In this document: piece after piece, positions 33,202 through 41,144 of the stretch
Position numbering within the stretch: the stretch's first letter is position 1
Layout of the letters: every line of letters starts with the position of its first letter
Origin: Brevibacterium album DSM 18261
GTDB lineage: Bacteria > Actinomycetota > Actinomycetes > Actinomycetales > Brevibacteriaceae
Direction of reading: 5' to 3'
NCBI RefSeq assembly: GCF_000426445.1
Contig: NZ_KE384526.1
Coordinates: 962,774 to 1,026,773 of the forward strand
Length of the DNA stretch: 64,000 nucleotides
Made by a program: the position numbers and the translations under genes
Notes under the pieces: generated by a model
What the model saw: only the letters and a program-made list of their open reading frames with translations
The model's database searches: none
Told to the model about the DNA's origin: nothing

Positions 33202-33662
33202 GCATCGCCGAGCACCGCACCCGCCCGCCCTCGGATGAGACCTGCTCGCTCGAACGCGCAGGTGCCGAGGCCGAGCCGCTGGACATCGAGGCGAGCCGCC
33301 CTCCCGTGCGCCTGCTCTGGGCCGTCCTCGCCGTGCTGTGCCTGATCGCCCAGCTCAACGGCCTGTACGCACCCGAAGGCGGCGGTCCGGCCCCCTTCCC
33401 GCACGCGGACAAGGTCTTCCACGCGGCCGCGTTCGCCGCGGTGACTGCGACCGCGATGCTCGCCGGCGTCCGCACCCGCTGGGTGCTCGCGATCAACGCA
33501 GTCCACGCCGTCGTCAGCGAGATCGTCCAGGGGGTCTTCCTCGAATCCCGCTCAGGCGATCCCCTCGATGTTCTCGCAGACGGCATCGGCATCGCCCTGG
33601 GCTGGCTCACTGCCGCAGGGATCATGCGGCTGAGCACCGCGCTCCGCCGGCCCCGGGCCTGA
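33198..33662 (+). CDS. VanZ-like family membrane protein
   Basis: 154 residues. After a 35-residue soluble start come four membrane helices, with PHADKVFHAAAFAAVTATAM (HxxDKxxH, the conserved VanZ-like motif), then NAVHAVVSEIVQGVFLESRS and GDPLDVLADGIGIALGWL. VanZ proteins of this short type are widespread and mostly unassigned; VanZ itself gives low-level teicoplanin resistance. The start is GTG 33198 inside the GTGA overlap with the preceding gene, so translational coupling is likely. A near-perfect inverted repeat (33684-33738) lies in the convergent gap with the MBL gene. Confidence 0.82.
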   Translation: MSIAEHRTRPPSDETCSLERAGAEAEPLDIEASRPPVRLLWAVLAVLCLIAQLNGLYAPEGGGPAPFPHADKVFHAAAFAAVTATAMLAGVRTRWVLAINAVHAVVSEIVQGVFLESRSGDPLDVLADGIGIALGWLTAAGIMRLSTALRRPRA

Positions 33663-33683
33663 GCTGCCGCCCTCCGTCCCATC

Positions 33684-33738
33684 GAGTGAGCAGTTCCTGT
33701 CGGGCTGAGCGCCTCAGACCGACAGGAAGTGCTCACCC
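33684..33738. repeat. 26-bp near-perfect inverted repeat between convergent genes
   Basis: Arms 33684-33709 and 33713-33738 pair at 23 of 26 positions across a loop of only 3 bases. It occupies the gap between the VanZ-like and MBL-fold genes and could form a cruciform or a bidirectional terminator. Confidence 0.78.
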
Positions 33739-33765
33739 GGCGGGTGAGATCAGACCTGAGCTGCG

Positions 33766-34860
33766 TCAGCTCGCCTGCTCCGCCCGTCCCCGCCACAGCT
33801 CGGGCACCGGGAAGCCGGCGTAGTGCATGTGCGCCGCGGTCTCCAGCAGGGCCGCGTAGAGCTGGAAGCCGTGCAGGGAGTCGAAGCCGCGGGCCCAGTG
33901 CATGCCCTGGCACAGCGAGTACACGGAGTGGTCCGCGGTGGCCTCGGCCCGGGCGCGCAGCTCGGCCAGCCGCTGATCATGGTGGGCGAGCAGCTGCTCG
34001 GCGCGGATGCCCAGCCCCTCGAAGCGGTAGCCGTGGGCCGGAGCCACGGCGGTGGACTCCGGCAGCCGCGACATGCGCTCGAGCGAGCCCAGGTAGTCGC
34101 CCAGGCTGTGCGAGAGGGACACGACGTCGAGGCCGATGTTCGGGGAGATGCTCGGGAGCACGTGGTCGCCGGAGAAGAAGGTGCCGTGCTCCTCGTCGTG
34201 GAGCGCGATGTGGCCGAAGGTGTGTCCCGGCGTCCACATGACGCGGATGCTGCGGCCGGGCACCGGCAGCAGCTCGCCCTCGGACACGGACAGGACGCGG
34301 CGCGGCCAGCGGAACCCCGCCATCGGCGAGTCCCCGCGCGTGGAGGTCGCGGCGGTGAAGATGCTCGCGAACTCGTTCCCGCGCTCCGGCGGGACGCCCA
34401 GCGCATCACCGAGGCCCGCGGCCATCGCGGCGGCCTCCTCGCGCCGGCTCCGCACCAGGTCCGTCACCGCCCTGATGTCGTTGCCGTGCAGCGCCACCCA
34501 TGCCTCCGACGCGAGCTCGAGGAGCGCGGGCACGAGGCCCAGATGGTCGCGGTGGTAGTGCGTCACCGCGATGCCCACGATGTCCTCAGGACGCCAGCCG
34601 GCCCCGGCGAGGCCGTCGGTGAGCGCCCGCAGCCGCTCCGCACCGTCCCAGCCCGGGTCGATGACCGCGACGCCGTCATCGGCGGCGAGAGCGTAGGAAT
34701 AGGTGTACCGGAGCGGGTTGTCCGGGATGGGGACCGGGATCGCCCATGTCCCCTCGGCGATCCGCTCCGGCGGCGGCATCACCCGGTCCTTCCACGCCTG
34801 GGCCTGCGTCGCGCTCAGCGCCCGGATGTCGAGGTGCCCCGCCTCTGCCTGTCCGCCCAT
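33766..34860 (-). CDS. MBL-fold metallo-hydrolase
   Basis: 364 residues. Metallo-beta-lactamase fold with the two-metal signature THYHRDHLG (His101, His103, Asp105, His106), MWTPGHTFGHIALHDEEHG with FFSGDHVLP (later His and Asp ligands), and a C-terminal helical domain from about residue 240 with PAHGYRFEGLGIRAEQLLAH, typical of the glyoxalase-II-like/hydrolase group with a LACTB2-like tail. It probably cleaves a thioester or similar bond. The start ATG 34860 has GGGAGG about 9 bases upstream; the longer reading upstream is not family-like. It is divergent from the asparaginase gene. Confidence 0.85.
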   Translation of the reverse strand: MGGQAEAGHLDIRALSATQAQAWKDRVMPPPERIAEGTWAIPVPIPDNPLRYTYSYALAADDGVAVIDPGWDGAERLRALTDGLAGAGWRPEDIVGIAVTHYHRDHLGLVPALLELASEAWVALHGNDIRAVTDLVRSRREEAAAMAAGLGDALGVPPERGNEFASIFTAATSTRGDSPMAGFRWPRRVLSVSEGELLPVPGRSIRVMWTPGHTFGHIALHDEEHGTFFSGDHVLPSISPNIGLDVVSLSHSLGDYLGSLERMSRLPESTAVAPAHGYRFEGLGIRAEQLLAHHDQRLAELRARAEATADHSVYSLCQGMHWARGFDSLHGFQLYAALLETAAHMHYAGFPVPELWRGRAEQAS

Positions 34861-35032
34861 CGGTGAGTCCTCCCTCTCGATCGCGGCGATGCCCTGTGTG
34901 CGGGCTCGTCCGCGGCCACGTCCGTGCAACTGTGTTCCGCTTCACCTTAACGGCCGTTCGCTCACGGGCACGACGCACCCCCTGGCGCACCCGCAGCACC
35001 GCACTCCGCCCGCGCGTCGTTAGACTCGCGCA

Positions 35033-36097
35033 ATGAGCACTCCCCACCTGCATGTGATCGCCCTGGGCGGCACCATCGCCTCGGTCCCGGCGGATTCGGG
35101 AGGCGGCGTCGTGCCGAGCGTGGGCGCGGAGGAGATCGCCGCGGCCGCTCACCTCGACGACCTGCCCGCCTCGACCACCGCCCATCTGCGCGACGACGGC
35201 GAGGACCCGGCGGCCCCTCCCCTCCGCATCACGTTCGAGCAGCTCGCGCAGGTGGGCTCGGGCTCGATCACGCTCTCGCACCTCGGTGCCGTGGTCCGCG
35301 CCGCCCGCCGCGCCGCAGCCGCAGGCGCCCACGGCATCGTGCTCACGCAGGGCACCGACACGCTGGAGGACTCCGCCTTCGTCCTGGCGCTCCTCAACGA
35401 CTCCGGCATCCCCATCGCCGTCACGGGTGCGATGCGCAATCCCTCCCTGCCGGGGGCGGACGGCGGGGCGAACGTCCGCGCAGCGGCGCTGACCGCGCTG
35501 AGCCCGCAGGTCCGCGAGCTGGCCGCCCAGCGGAGACTCGCCTCGGTCCTCGTCTTCGCCGATGAGCTCCACGATCCCCTCTATGCCGTCAAGGCGCACA
35601 CCACCTCGGTCGCGGCGTTCGCCTCGGGCCCGGGCATGGGACCGCTGGGCTGGGTCTCCGAGGACCGCGTGCTCCTGCCCCATGTGCCGTTGGCCTCCCG
35701 CGAGGTGCCCGGCTGGAAGGTGCCCGAGGCGGCCGCCGCCCTCGGATTCGCGCGCATCGCGCTCGTGGAGGCGGGCCTCGGCGACGACCTGGCCCTCCTC
35801 GAGGCGCTGCCCGGCGCCGGCTACTCCGGCTGCGTGCTCTCCGGAGTGGGCGGCGGGCACGTCTCCGTCGAGGCGGTCGAGCGGGCCGGGGCGCTCGCGG
35901 CGGAGATGCCCGTCGTGCTGGCCTCCCGCACCGGTGCGGGCGCGGTGCTCGAACGCACCTACGGCTACCCGGGTGCCGAGCTCGACCTCATCGCGCGCGG
36001 CCTCGTGCCCGCAGGTGTGCTCGATGCGCGCAAGGCCCGGCTGGCGCTCGTCCTCGCCCACCGCTTCGAGACCGCCTTCCCCGCCTGGCTGCAGTGA
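35033..36097 (+). CDS. L-asparaginase (bacterial type I/II family)
   Basis: 354 residues. Hydrolyses asparagine to aspartate and ammonia. The nucleophile is Thr14 in IALGGTIAS; the second catalytic segment is IVLTQGTDTLEDSAFVL (TxGTDT, Thr-Asp). AVTGAMRNPSLPGADGGANV and DELHDPLYAVKAHTT, with the Lys-containing loop, complete the active site. There is no signal peptide, so the enzyme is cytosolic. A TAGACT box (35021-35026) ends 6 bases before the ATG, implying a leaderless transcript. The stop overlaps the DUF1990 start in GTGA. Confidence 0.9.
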   Translation: MSTPHLHVIALGGTIASVPADSGGGVVPSVGAEEIAAAAHLDDLPASTTAHLRDDGEDPAAPPLRITFEQLAQVGSGSITLSHLGAVVRAARRAAAAGAHGIVLTQGTDTLEDSAFVLALLNDSGIPIAVTGAMRNPSLPGADGGANVRAAALTALSPQVRELAAQRRLASVLVFADELHDPLYAVKAHTTSVAAFASGPGMGPLGWVSEDRVLLPHVPLASREVPGWKVPEAAAALGFARIALVEAGLGDDLALLEALPGAGYSGCVLSGVGGGHVSVEAVERAGALAAEMPVVLASRTGAGAVLERTYGYPGAELDLIARGLVPAGVLDARKARLALVLAHRFETAFPAWLQ

Positions 36098-36783
36098 GCG
36101 GTCGGCGACGGAGGAGGAAGCCCTCGGCTCACGGCAGGCCGTCCGGGTGCACGCAGCCCGCGCCCGCGCCGCTCACCTGTGGCTGCCCAGGTGCCACCCG
36201 GCCGGCGGACGCGGTCTGGGATCCGACGCCCGCCGGCTTCCGGCGGCACGAGGCGGTGACGGTGATCGGCCGGGGAGAGGAAGCCTGGCGCACCGCCGCC
36301 GAGGCGGTCCTCCGCTGGGAGGTCAAGCTGCGGTCGGGCTTCTCCCTGGCACCGGCGGACAGCGGGCTGGAACCCAGGCAGGACCGCGGGCCGGGCGGTG
36401 AGCCAGGTGGCGAGCCGGACAACACCCCGGATCCCACCCCGGAACCCGGGCCGGACGGCACCCCGCACAAAGGCGAGGCCCGTGTGCGGGCGGGCGAGGA
36501 CCGGATCGTCCTCGCCCGCCTCGGGCCGATGGTGGTGCGTGAGCCCGTGCGGGTCGTCGCGGTCGTGGACGCGGAGGACAGGGCAGGCTGCGCCTACGGC
36601 ACCCGCGCGGGCCATCCGGTGTGCGGCGAGGAGGCCTGGGTCATGAGCCGGGATGCCCACGGCACGGTGAGGCTCACGCTCCGCTCGCTCACGACGGCTG
36701 CTCCCGGACTCCGCGGCCTCCTGTTCCCCGGCGCGCTCGCGCTCCAGCCGCTGTACCGCAGGCGCTATCTCCGCAGTCTGTGA
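36094..36783 (+). CDS. DUF1990 family protein
   Basis: 229 residues of the DUF1990 family, known from plants and bacteria and unassigned. The family layout shows as DPTPAGFRRHEAVTVIGRGE, AVLRWEVKLRSGFSL, REPVRVVAVVDAEDRAGCAY and GTRAGHPVCGEEAWVM. A Pro/Gly-rich insertion (about residues 90-130) breaks the middle and may be a loop. GTG 36094 overlaps the asparaginase stop, so the two are coupled; a common function is not evident. The gene ends 27 bases from the convergent MDR gene. Confidence 0.82.
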   Translation: MSGRRRRRKPSAHGRPSGCTQPAPAPLTCGCPGATRPADAVWDPTPAGFRRHEAVTVIGRGEEAWRTAAEAVLRWEVKLRSGFSLAPADSGLEPRQDRGPGGEPGGEPDNTPDPTPEPGPDGTPHKGEARVRAGEDRIVLARLGPMVVREPVRVVAVVDAEDRAGCAYGTRAGHPVCGEEAWVMSRDAHGTVRLTLRSLTTAAPGLRGLLFPGALALQPLYRRRYLRSL

Positions 36784-36810
36784 GAAGGGCGTTCCCGTCC
36801 TGGGATGCCC

Positions 36811-37833
36811 TCAGTCCGCGACCTTCACGACCGTCTTGCCGAAGTTCTTCCCCGCGAGCATGTCGTTGAACGCCCCCACGACGTCGTCGAAGCCGTCGAT
36901 GACGTCCTCCTGGTACTTCACCCGCCCCTCGGCGACCCATGCGGTCATATCACGGAGGAAGTCCGCGTGCATCGCCTCGACGAACTCGGTCTGGATGAAC
37001 CCGCGCAGCGTGAGCGACTTCGTGAGGACCGCCCGCATGAGCCGTTCCATCGACCCGGCTGGTGAGAGCGCGCCCGTGCCGTTGTAGCCGGCGACCAGCC
37101 CGCACACCGGCACCCGCGCGTAGGTGTTGAGCCGCGGCAGTACGGCGTCCCACACATGGCCGCCGACGTTCTCGAAGTAGACGTCGATGCCGTCGGGGGC
37201 AGCGGCCTTGAGCGTCCCGCGGAGGTCGTCCTCCCTGTGGTCGAGCGCCTCGTCGAAGCCGAACTCCCGCAGCAGCTCGACCTTCCTGGGCCCGCCTGCG
37301 ATCCCGATGGCCCGCGCGCCCCTGATCTTCGCGATCTGGCCCACGGCCGAACCCACCGGCCCCGTCGCGGCGGCCACGGCCACCGTCTCACCCGGCTTGG
37401 GATCGCCGATCGCGAGCAGTCCCGCATAGGCCGTGAAGCCGGGCATGCCGAGTACGCCCAGCGCCGTCGTGACGGGCGCGGCCGCGGGATCGAGCACGCG
37501 CAGCGTCGTCGCGTCCTCGACCGAGTACTCCGACCAGCCGCCGTAGCCGAGCACGATGTCACCGGCCTTGACCTCGGGCGAGCGCGATTCGACCACCTCG
37601 GCGACGGTCGCCCCCACCATCACCTGCCCGATCTCCACGGGCTTGGCATAGGACTTCGCATCGTCCATCCGCCCGCGCATGTAGGGATCGAGGGAGAGGT
37701 AGAGGGTGCGGAGCAGGGCCTGGCCCTCGGCCGGCGTCGGGACCGGCGCCTCGGCGATCTCGAAGTTCTCCGCGGTCGGTGCGCCCTGCGGGCGGGAGGC
37801 GAGGCGGTAGCTGCGGTACATCGACGTCATCAT
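36811..37833 (-). CDS. MDR-family NADP-dependent oxidoreductase (CurA/leukotriene B4 dehydrogenase-like)
   Basis: 340 residues. A zinc-free medium-chain dehydrogenase/reductase: LYLSLDPYMRGRM (typical of the CurA/prostaglandin reductase group), VGATVAEVVES, then AVAAATGPVGSAVGQIAK (NADP Rossmann, AxxGxxG), GIDVYFENVGG and a C-terminal NDMLAGKNFGKTVVKV. These enzymes reduce alpha,beta-unsaturated carbonyls, so the likely job is detoxifying reactive enones or aldehydes. The start was placed at ATG 37833 with AGG five bases upstream; ATG 37830 is possible. It converges on DUF1990. Confidence 0.88.
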   Translation of the reverse strand: MMTSMYRSYRLASRPQGAPTAENFEIAEAPVPTPAEGQALLRTLYLSLDPYMRGRMDDAKSYAKPVEIGQVMVGATVAEVVESRSPEVKAGDIVLGYGGWSEYSVEDATTLRVLDPAAAPVTTALGVLGMPGFTAYAGLLAIGDPKPGETVAVAAATGPVGSAVGQIAKIRGARAIGIAGGPRKVELLREFGFDEALDHREDDLRGTLKAAAPDGIDVYFENVGGHVWDAVLPRLNTYARVPVCGLVAGYNGTGALSPAGSMERLMRAVLTKSLTLRGFIQTEFVEAMHADFLRDMTAWVAEGRVKYQEDVIDGFDDVVGAFNDMLAGKNFGKTVVKVAD

Positions 37834-38027
37834 CGGTCCTCTCGGGAAGGGGTGAGTGCTGCCGCTCACACTACCGGTCATCCGCGCAGACAGGTGCGGA
37901 AGTTGAGGATGCTCTCATGTGAGCCCTGCGCCGCTGGGGAGGCTCTGCGGGCGGCAGGGTTCCGGACGGGAAGCGCTGCCCCGGCGATAGCCGCCGCGTC
38001 CGACCGTGCATTCGCTAGCCTGGCGAC

Positions 38028-38825
38028 ATGACCGATCTCCCACCGCATGCGCCCGCAGGCCCGCTCCCACGGGTGCTCGTGACCGGCTTCGAGCCCTTCG
38101 GCGCGGGTGATGACAACCCCGCCGAGCACGCCGTCCGCGCGGTCGCCTCCCAACTCGCCGGGATCGCGGACCTCACCGTGCGGGTCCTGCCGGTCGAGTT
38201 CGCCGCCGCCCAGGGGCAGATCGCGGAGCTCATCGCCGAGGTGCGCCCGGCTGTCGTCGTCTCCTTCGGGCTGGCGGCGGGTCGGGCCGAAGTCACCCCC
38301 GAGCGCGTGGCCCTCAACCTCGCCGAGGCGCGCATCCCGGACAACGCCGGCGCGCAGCCGGTCGATCGTCCCCTGGTGCCGGGGGCGGCGCCCGCGCACT
38401 TCTCGACCCTGCCGGTGGGCGCGATGGCCGAGGCGGTCCGGGCCACGGGCGTCGCCTCGCGTCTCTCCTACACGGCGGGCACCTTCGTGTGCAATGCGGT
38501 GATGTACGCGGCGCTGGAATGCGCCGCGCGGATGCGGGAGAACGGCGAGGAGGCGCCGCTCGCCGGCTTCGTCCACGTCCCCCGGGCCACCGAACCGGGC
38601 GGAGCCGCCGAGCCAGCAGGAGCCGGCCATGCGGGCGGGGCCGACGCCTCCGCCCGGGGCACAGCCGCCGGCGACACCACTCACAGCGCCTCCTCCGAGG
38701 ACGGTGCCCTGCCTCAGGCGCTCATCGACGCCGCGGCCGTGGCCGCCGTCCTCGCCGCGATCCGGCATGCGGGAGAGGCTCCCGTCTCACGCGCCGACAC
38801 CGGGGCCGCGGGCGCCGAGGACTGA
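38028..38825 (+). CDS. pcp: Pyroglutamyl-peptidase I family protein with C-terminal insertion
   Basis: 265 residues (family about 215). Pyroglutamyl peptidase removes N-terminal pyroglutamate from peptides in the cytosol. Seen are VTGFEPFGAGDDNP, GRAEVTPERVALNLAEARIP (catalytic Glu), AGTFVCNAVMYAAL (Cys nucleophile) and GFVHVP (His). The usual CNH after the Cys reads CNA. The last helix (ALIDAAAVAAVLAAIRHA) is separated from GFVHVP by a Gly/Ala/Ser-rich insertion of about 45 residues. A TAGCCT box (38016-38021) six bases before the ATG indicates leaderless translation. Confidence 0.85.
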   Translation: MTDLPPHAPAGPLPRVLVTGFEPFGAGDDNPAEHAVRAVASQLAGIADLTVRVLPVEFAAAQGQIAELIAEVRPAVVVSFGLAAGRAEVTPERVALNLAEARIPDNAGAQPVDRPLVPGAAPAHFSTLPVGAMAEAVRATGVASRLSYTAGTFVCNAVMYAALECAARMRENGEEAPLAGFVHVPRATEPGGAAEPAGAGHAGGADASARGTAAGDTTHSASSEDGALPQALIDAAAVAAVLAAIRHAGEAPVSRADTGAAGAED

Positions 38826-38976
38826 GCGGAGCACCCCGGCGGCGCGGCGCTCCGGCGGCGCGGTGACCCTGCGGCGCAGTGAGCCTGCGGCCAGGCGAGA
38901 CGGCGCCAGGCGCTCATCGCTGCCTGCTCATCGCCCCGGGCCCGCGGTCAGCGCTCAGGGAGCCGCAGGTCCGGTG

Positions 38977-40464
38977 CTAGCTTCCGTACCGGTCGCCGCC
39001 GTACCCGTCATGACCCTCGTCCCATGCGGCGTCGCTCTCGTCCCAGCCCCGGTCGTCCGCTCCGTCGAGATATTCGATCGTGATCCCGCCGCTCGAGGTG
39101 CTCACGGTGATGGGCACCACGCCCTCCTCCGCCGCGGAATCCGCGATCAGCACGTCCGTCCAGCCCGCCTGGGTCTGTGACGTGACCGAGTAGCCGGTGA
39201 GCTCCGCATCCTCCAGCGTGCTCTCCCGCGGCACTGCCACATCGACCGCGCCGCTCTTCGCGCTCGCCTCGATGCCGTCCGCCGGCACGGTCCCGCCGCT
39301 CAGCTCGAGGTCCACCCAGCCGCTGCGGGTCGTGGCCTTGAGCAGCGAGGACACCCGTGTGCCGGAGACGGAGATCGCACCGGTCTGGGTCTGCGCGGTG
39401 AGGACCTCCGCAGATCCGTCCCACACATCGATGACCCCTGTCGTCGCGGAGAGCTCGACCTGTCCGGCGATCACGTCCATGACGTTCACCACGCCCGCCT
39501 CCGTCGAGGCATTCACGGCGTCGTACTCCCCCGCCACGTCGATCGTCCCGAACGTCGTCGCCACGTCGAGGCTCAGCTGCTCCGCGTATTCCCCGGGCAG
39601 CTTCACCCTGAGCTCCTCGTAGCCGTCCAGCCACCAGCGGGAGTTGCCCGAATCGTCCAGCCGGATCCGCGCCTCGCCGTCCTGTTCGCTCACCTGGAGC
39701 TCCGGCACCGCCTGCCGACGACCCTGATAGATCCGCTCCACGGCGGGGGCGTCGAGCTCCTCGTCGACCTCCACGGACACCGTGGACCGGGTGGCGTCCA
39801 CGGTGAGCGCCGTGGTGTCCGCGGGGAGGTCCATCGTCGTGGTCTCCGTGATCTGGTTGATCTGGTGGTAGGCGCCCACACCGATCGCCGCAGTGGGGAC
39901 CGCGAGCGCGGCGATCGCCGCCACTGCGATGAGCGTCCGCCCCAGAGCCCGGCCCGGGCCGCCCAGGGTCATCGGCTCCGCCGGCCGCCCGGGCTCCGAG
40001 GAGGGACCGCGAGGCGGCTGCGGCCCCGGCATGGGAGGCGGGGTGTGGGGCGGCTGCGGCGGCTGCCCGCCGTAGCCGCCTGCCGCGGCACCCGCAGGCA
40101 CACCCGGAGCGCCGTGACCGGGGATGCCCTGGCTCGGAGCGCCGTGACGGGGAAAGCCGTAGCCGGGAGCGCCCTGGCCCGGAACACCCTGCCCCGGAGC
40201 ACCTTCAGCACCGGGCATGCTCTGAGCAGGGGTGGTGCCGGGGGCTCCGAACGGCGCATGCGCGGGGTGCTGCCCGCTCGGCACCTGCGGCCCGGGCTGT
40301 GCCTGCTGCCCGCTCGGCATACGGTTCTGCGCGTTCTCCGCAGGCGGCGCGGCCTGCGGCTGGGTCTGCGGCGGCACCTGCGGCTGCGACTCAGTCTGCG
40401 GCACGTCCTGCCGCGGCGGGGGATCGTAGGGGTTCTGCTGTTCGGGGTCGTGCTGATCGTTCAT
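38977..40464 (-). CDS. DUF4097 beta-strand-repeat protein with single membrane anchor
   Basis: 495 residues. Residues 1-155 are Gln/Pro/Gly-rich with repeats of GxPGxGxPG type; a single membrane helix (ALGRTLIAVAAIAALAVPTA) lies near residues 165-190. The rest is a long right-handed beta-stack of the DUF4097 kind (IDVAGEYDAVNASTEAGVVN, VELSATTGVIDVWDGSAEV, TAQTQTGAISVSGTRVSSLL). The DUF4097 part would be outside the cell. It is the third gene of an operon after the histidine kinase and response regulator, 35 bases after the latter, and ATG 40464 has AAGG nearby; a co-regulated wall or envelope sensor is plausible. Confidence 0.85.
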   Translation of the reverse strand: MNDQHDPEQQNPYDPPPRQDVPQTESQPQVPPQTQPQAAPPAENAQNRMPSGQQAQPGPQVPSGQHPAHAPFGAPGTTPAQSMPGAEGAPGQGVPGQGAPGYGFPRHGAPSQGIPGHGAPGVPAGAAAGGYGGQPPQPPHTPPPMPGPQPPRGPSSEPGRPAEPMTLGGPGRALGRTLIAVAAIAALAVPTAAIGVGAYHQINQITETTTMDLPADTTALTVDATRSTVSVEVDEELDAPAVERIYQGRRQAVPELQVSEQDGEARIRLDDSGNSRWWLDGYEELRVKLPGEYAEQLSLDVATTFGTIDVAGEYDAVNASTEAGVVNVMDVIAGQVELSATTGVIDVWDGSAEVLTAQTQTGAISVSGTRVSSLLKATTRSGWVDLELSGGTVPADGIEASAKSGAVDVAVPRESTLEDAELTGYSVTSQTQAGWTDVLIADSAAEEGVVPITVSTSSGGITIEYLDGADDRGWDESDAAWDEGHDGYGGDRYGS

Positions 40465-40499
40465 GATCGGGTCCTTGTGGTGAAGAGGGTATGTGCGGC

Positions 40500-41144
40500 T
40501 CAGACGCCCAGGAAGCGGAGGACGGCGAGCACGCGGCGGTTCTCACTCGTGTCCGCGGAGAGTCCGAACTTCGCGAAGATGGAGCTGATGTGCTTCTCCA
40601 CCGCCCCGGCGGAGAGGAACATCGTCTGCGCGATGGCGGAGTTCGACTTGCCGGAGGCCATGTGCTCCAGCACCTCGCGCTCGCGCTCCGTGAGATCGGC
40701 CAGCCCGCCCTGCTTCCGCGAGCGGACGAGGATCTGGGAGACCACCTCGGGATCGAGCACGGTGCCGCCCGCGGCGACCTCCTCGAGCGCTCCGAGGAAG
40801 TCCTCGACATCGGCGACCCGGTCCTTGAGGAGGTAGCCGAAGCTGCCCTTGCCCGAGGCGATGAGCTCGCTCGCGTAGCGCTCCTCCACGTACTGGCTGA
40901 GCACGAGGACGGCCACCTCGGGATTCTGCTCGCGGATGAGGGTCGCGGCCCGGATCCCCTCGTCCGTGAACGAGGGCGGCATCCGCACATCCACCACGGC
41001 GAGGTCCGGAGCCAGGGCGGCGACGGCGCTGAGCAGGCCGTTCGCATCCGCGGCCGCCTCCACCACCTCGTGCCCGGCATCGGTGACGAGGAGGGAGATG
41101 CCCTCCCGGAGGAGGACGTTGTCTTCTGCGATCACGATGCGCAT
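40500..41144 (-). CDS. NarL/LuxR-type response regulator
   Basis: 214 residues. Receiver domain 1-120 with acidic pair (AEDN), the phosphorylated Asp52 in LAVVDVRMPP and Lys in FGYLLKD. The LuxR helix-turn-helix (about 148-205) shows LTEREREVLEHMASGKSNSA, then IAQTMFLSAGAVEKHISSIF. It is controlled by the histidine kinase immediately upstream, whose end it overlaps by 13 bases. GGAGG four bases from ATG 41144 starts translation. The output is probably the DUF4097 operon and itself. Confidence 0.95.
   Translation of the reverse strand: MRIVIAEDNVLLREGISLLVTDAGHEVVEAAADANGLLSAVAALAPDLAVVDVRMPPSFTDEGIRAATLIREQNPEVAVLVLSQYVEERYASELIASGKGSFGYLLKDRVADVEDFLGALEEVAAGGTVLDPEVVSQILVRSRKQGGLADLTEREREVLEHMASGKSNSAIAQTMFLSAGAVEKHISSIFAKFGLSADTSENRRVLAVLRFLGV

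Noticed and set aside
34949..34958. AACGGCCGTT, a 10-bp perfect palindrome between the MBL and asparaginase genes
   Set aside because: Short and GC-rich; expected by chance in this composition, no second copy or regulator nearby.
38826..38976. GGCGGCGCGG-type tandem repeats after the pyroglutamyl peptidase gene
   Set aside because: Imprecise GC-rich sequence with no consistent unit or stable symmetrical hairpin.
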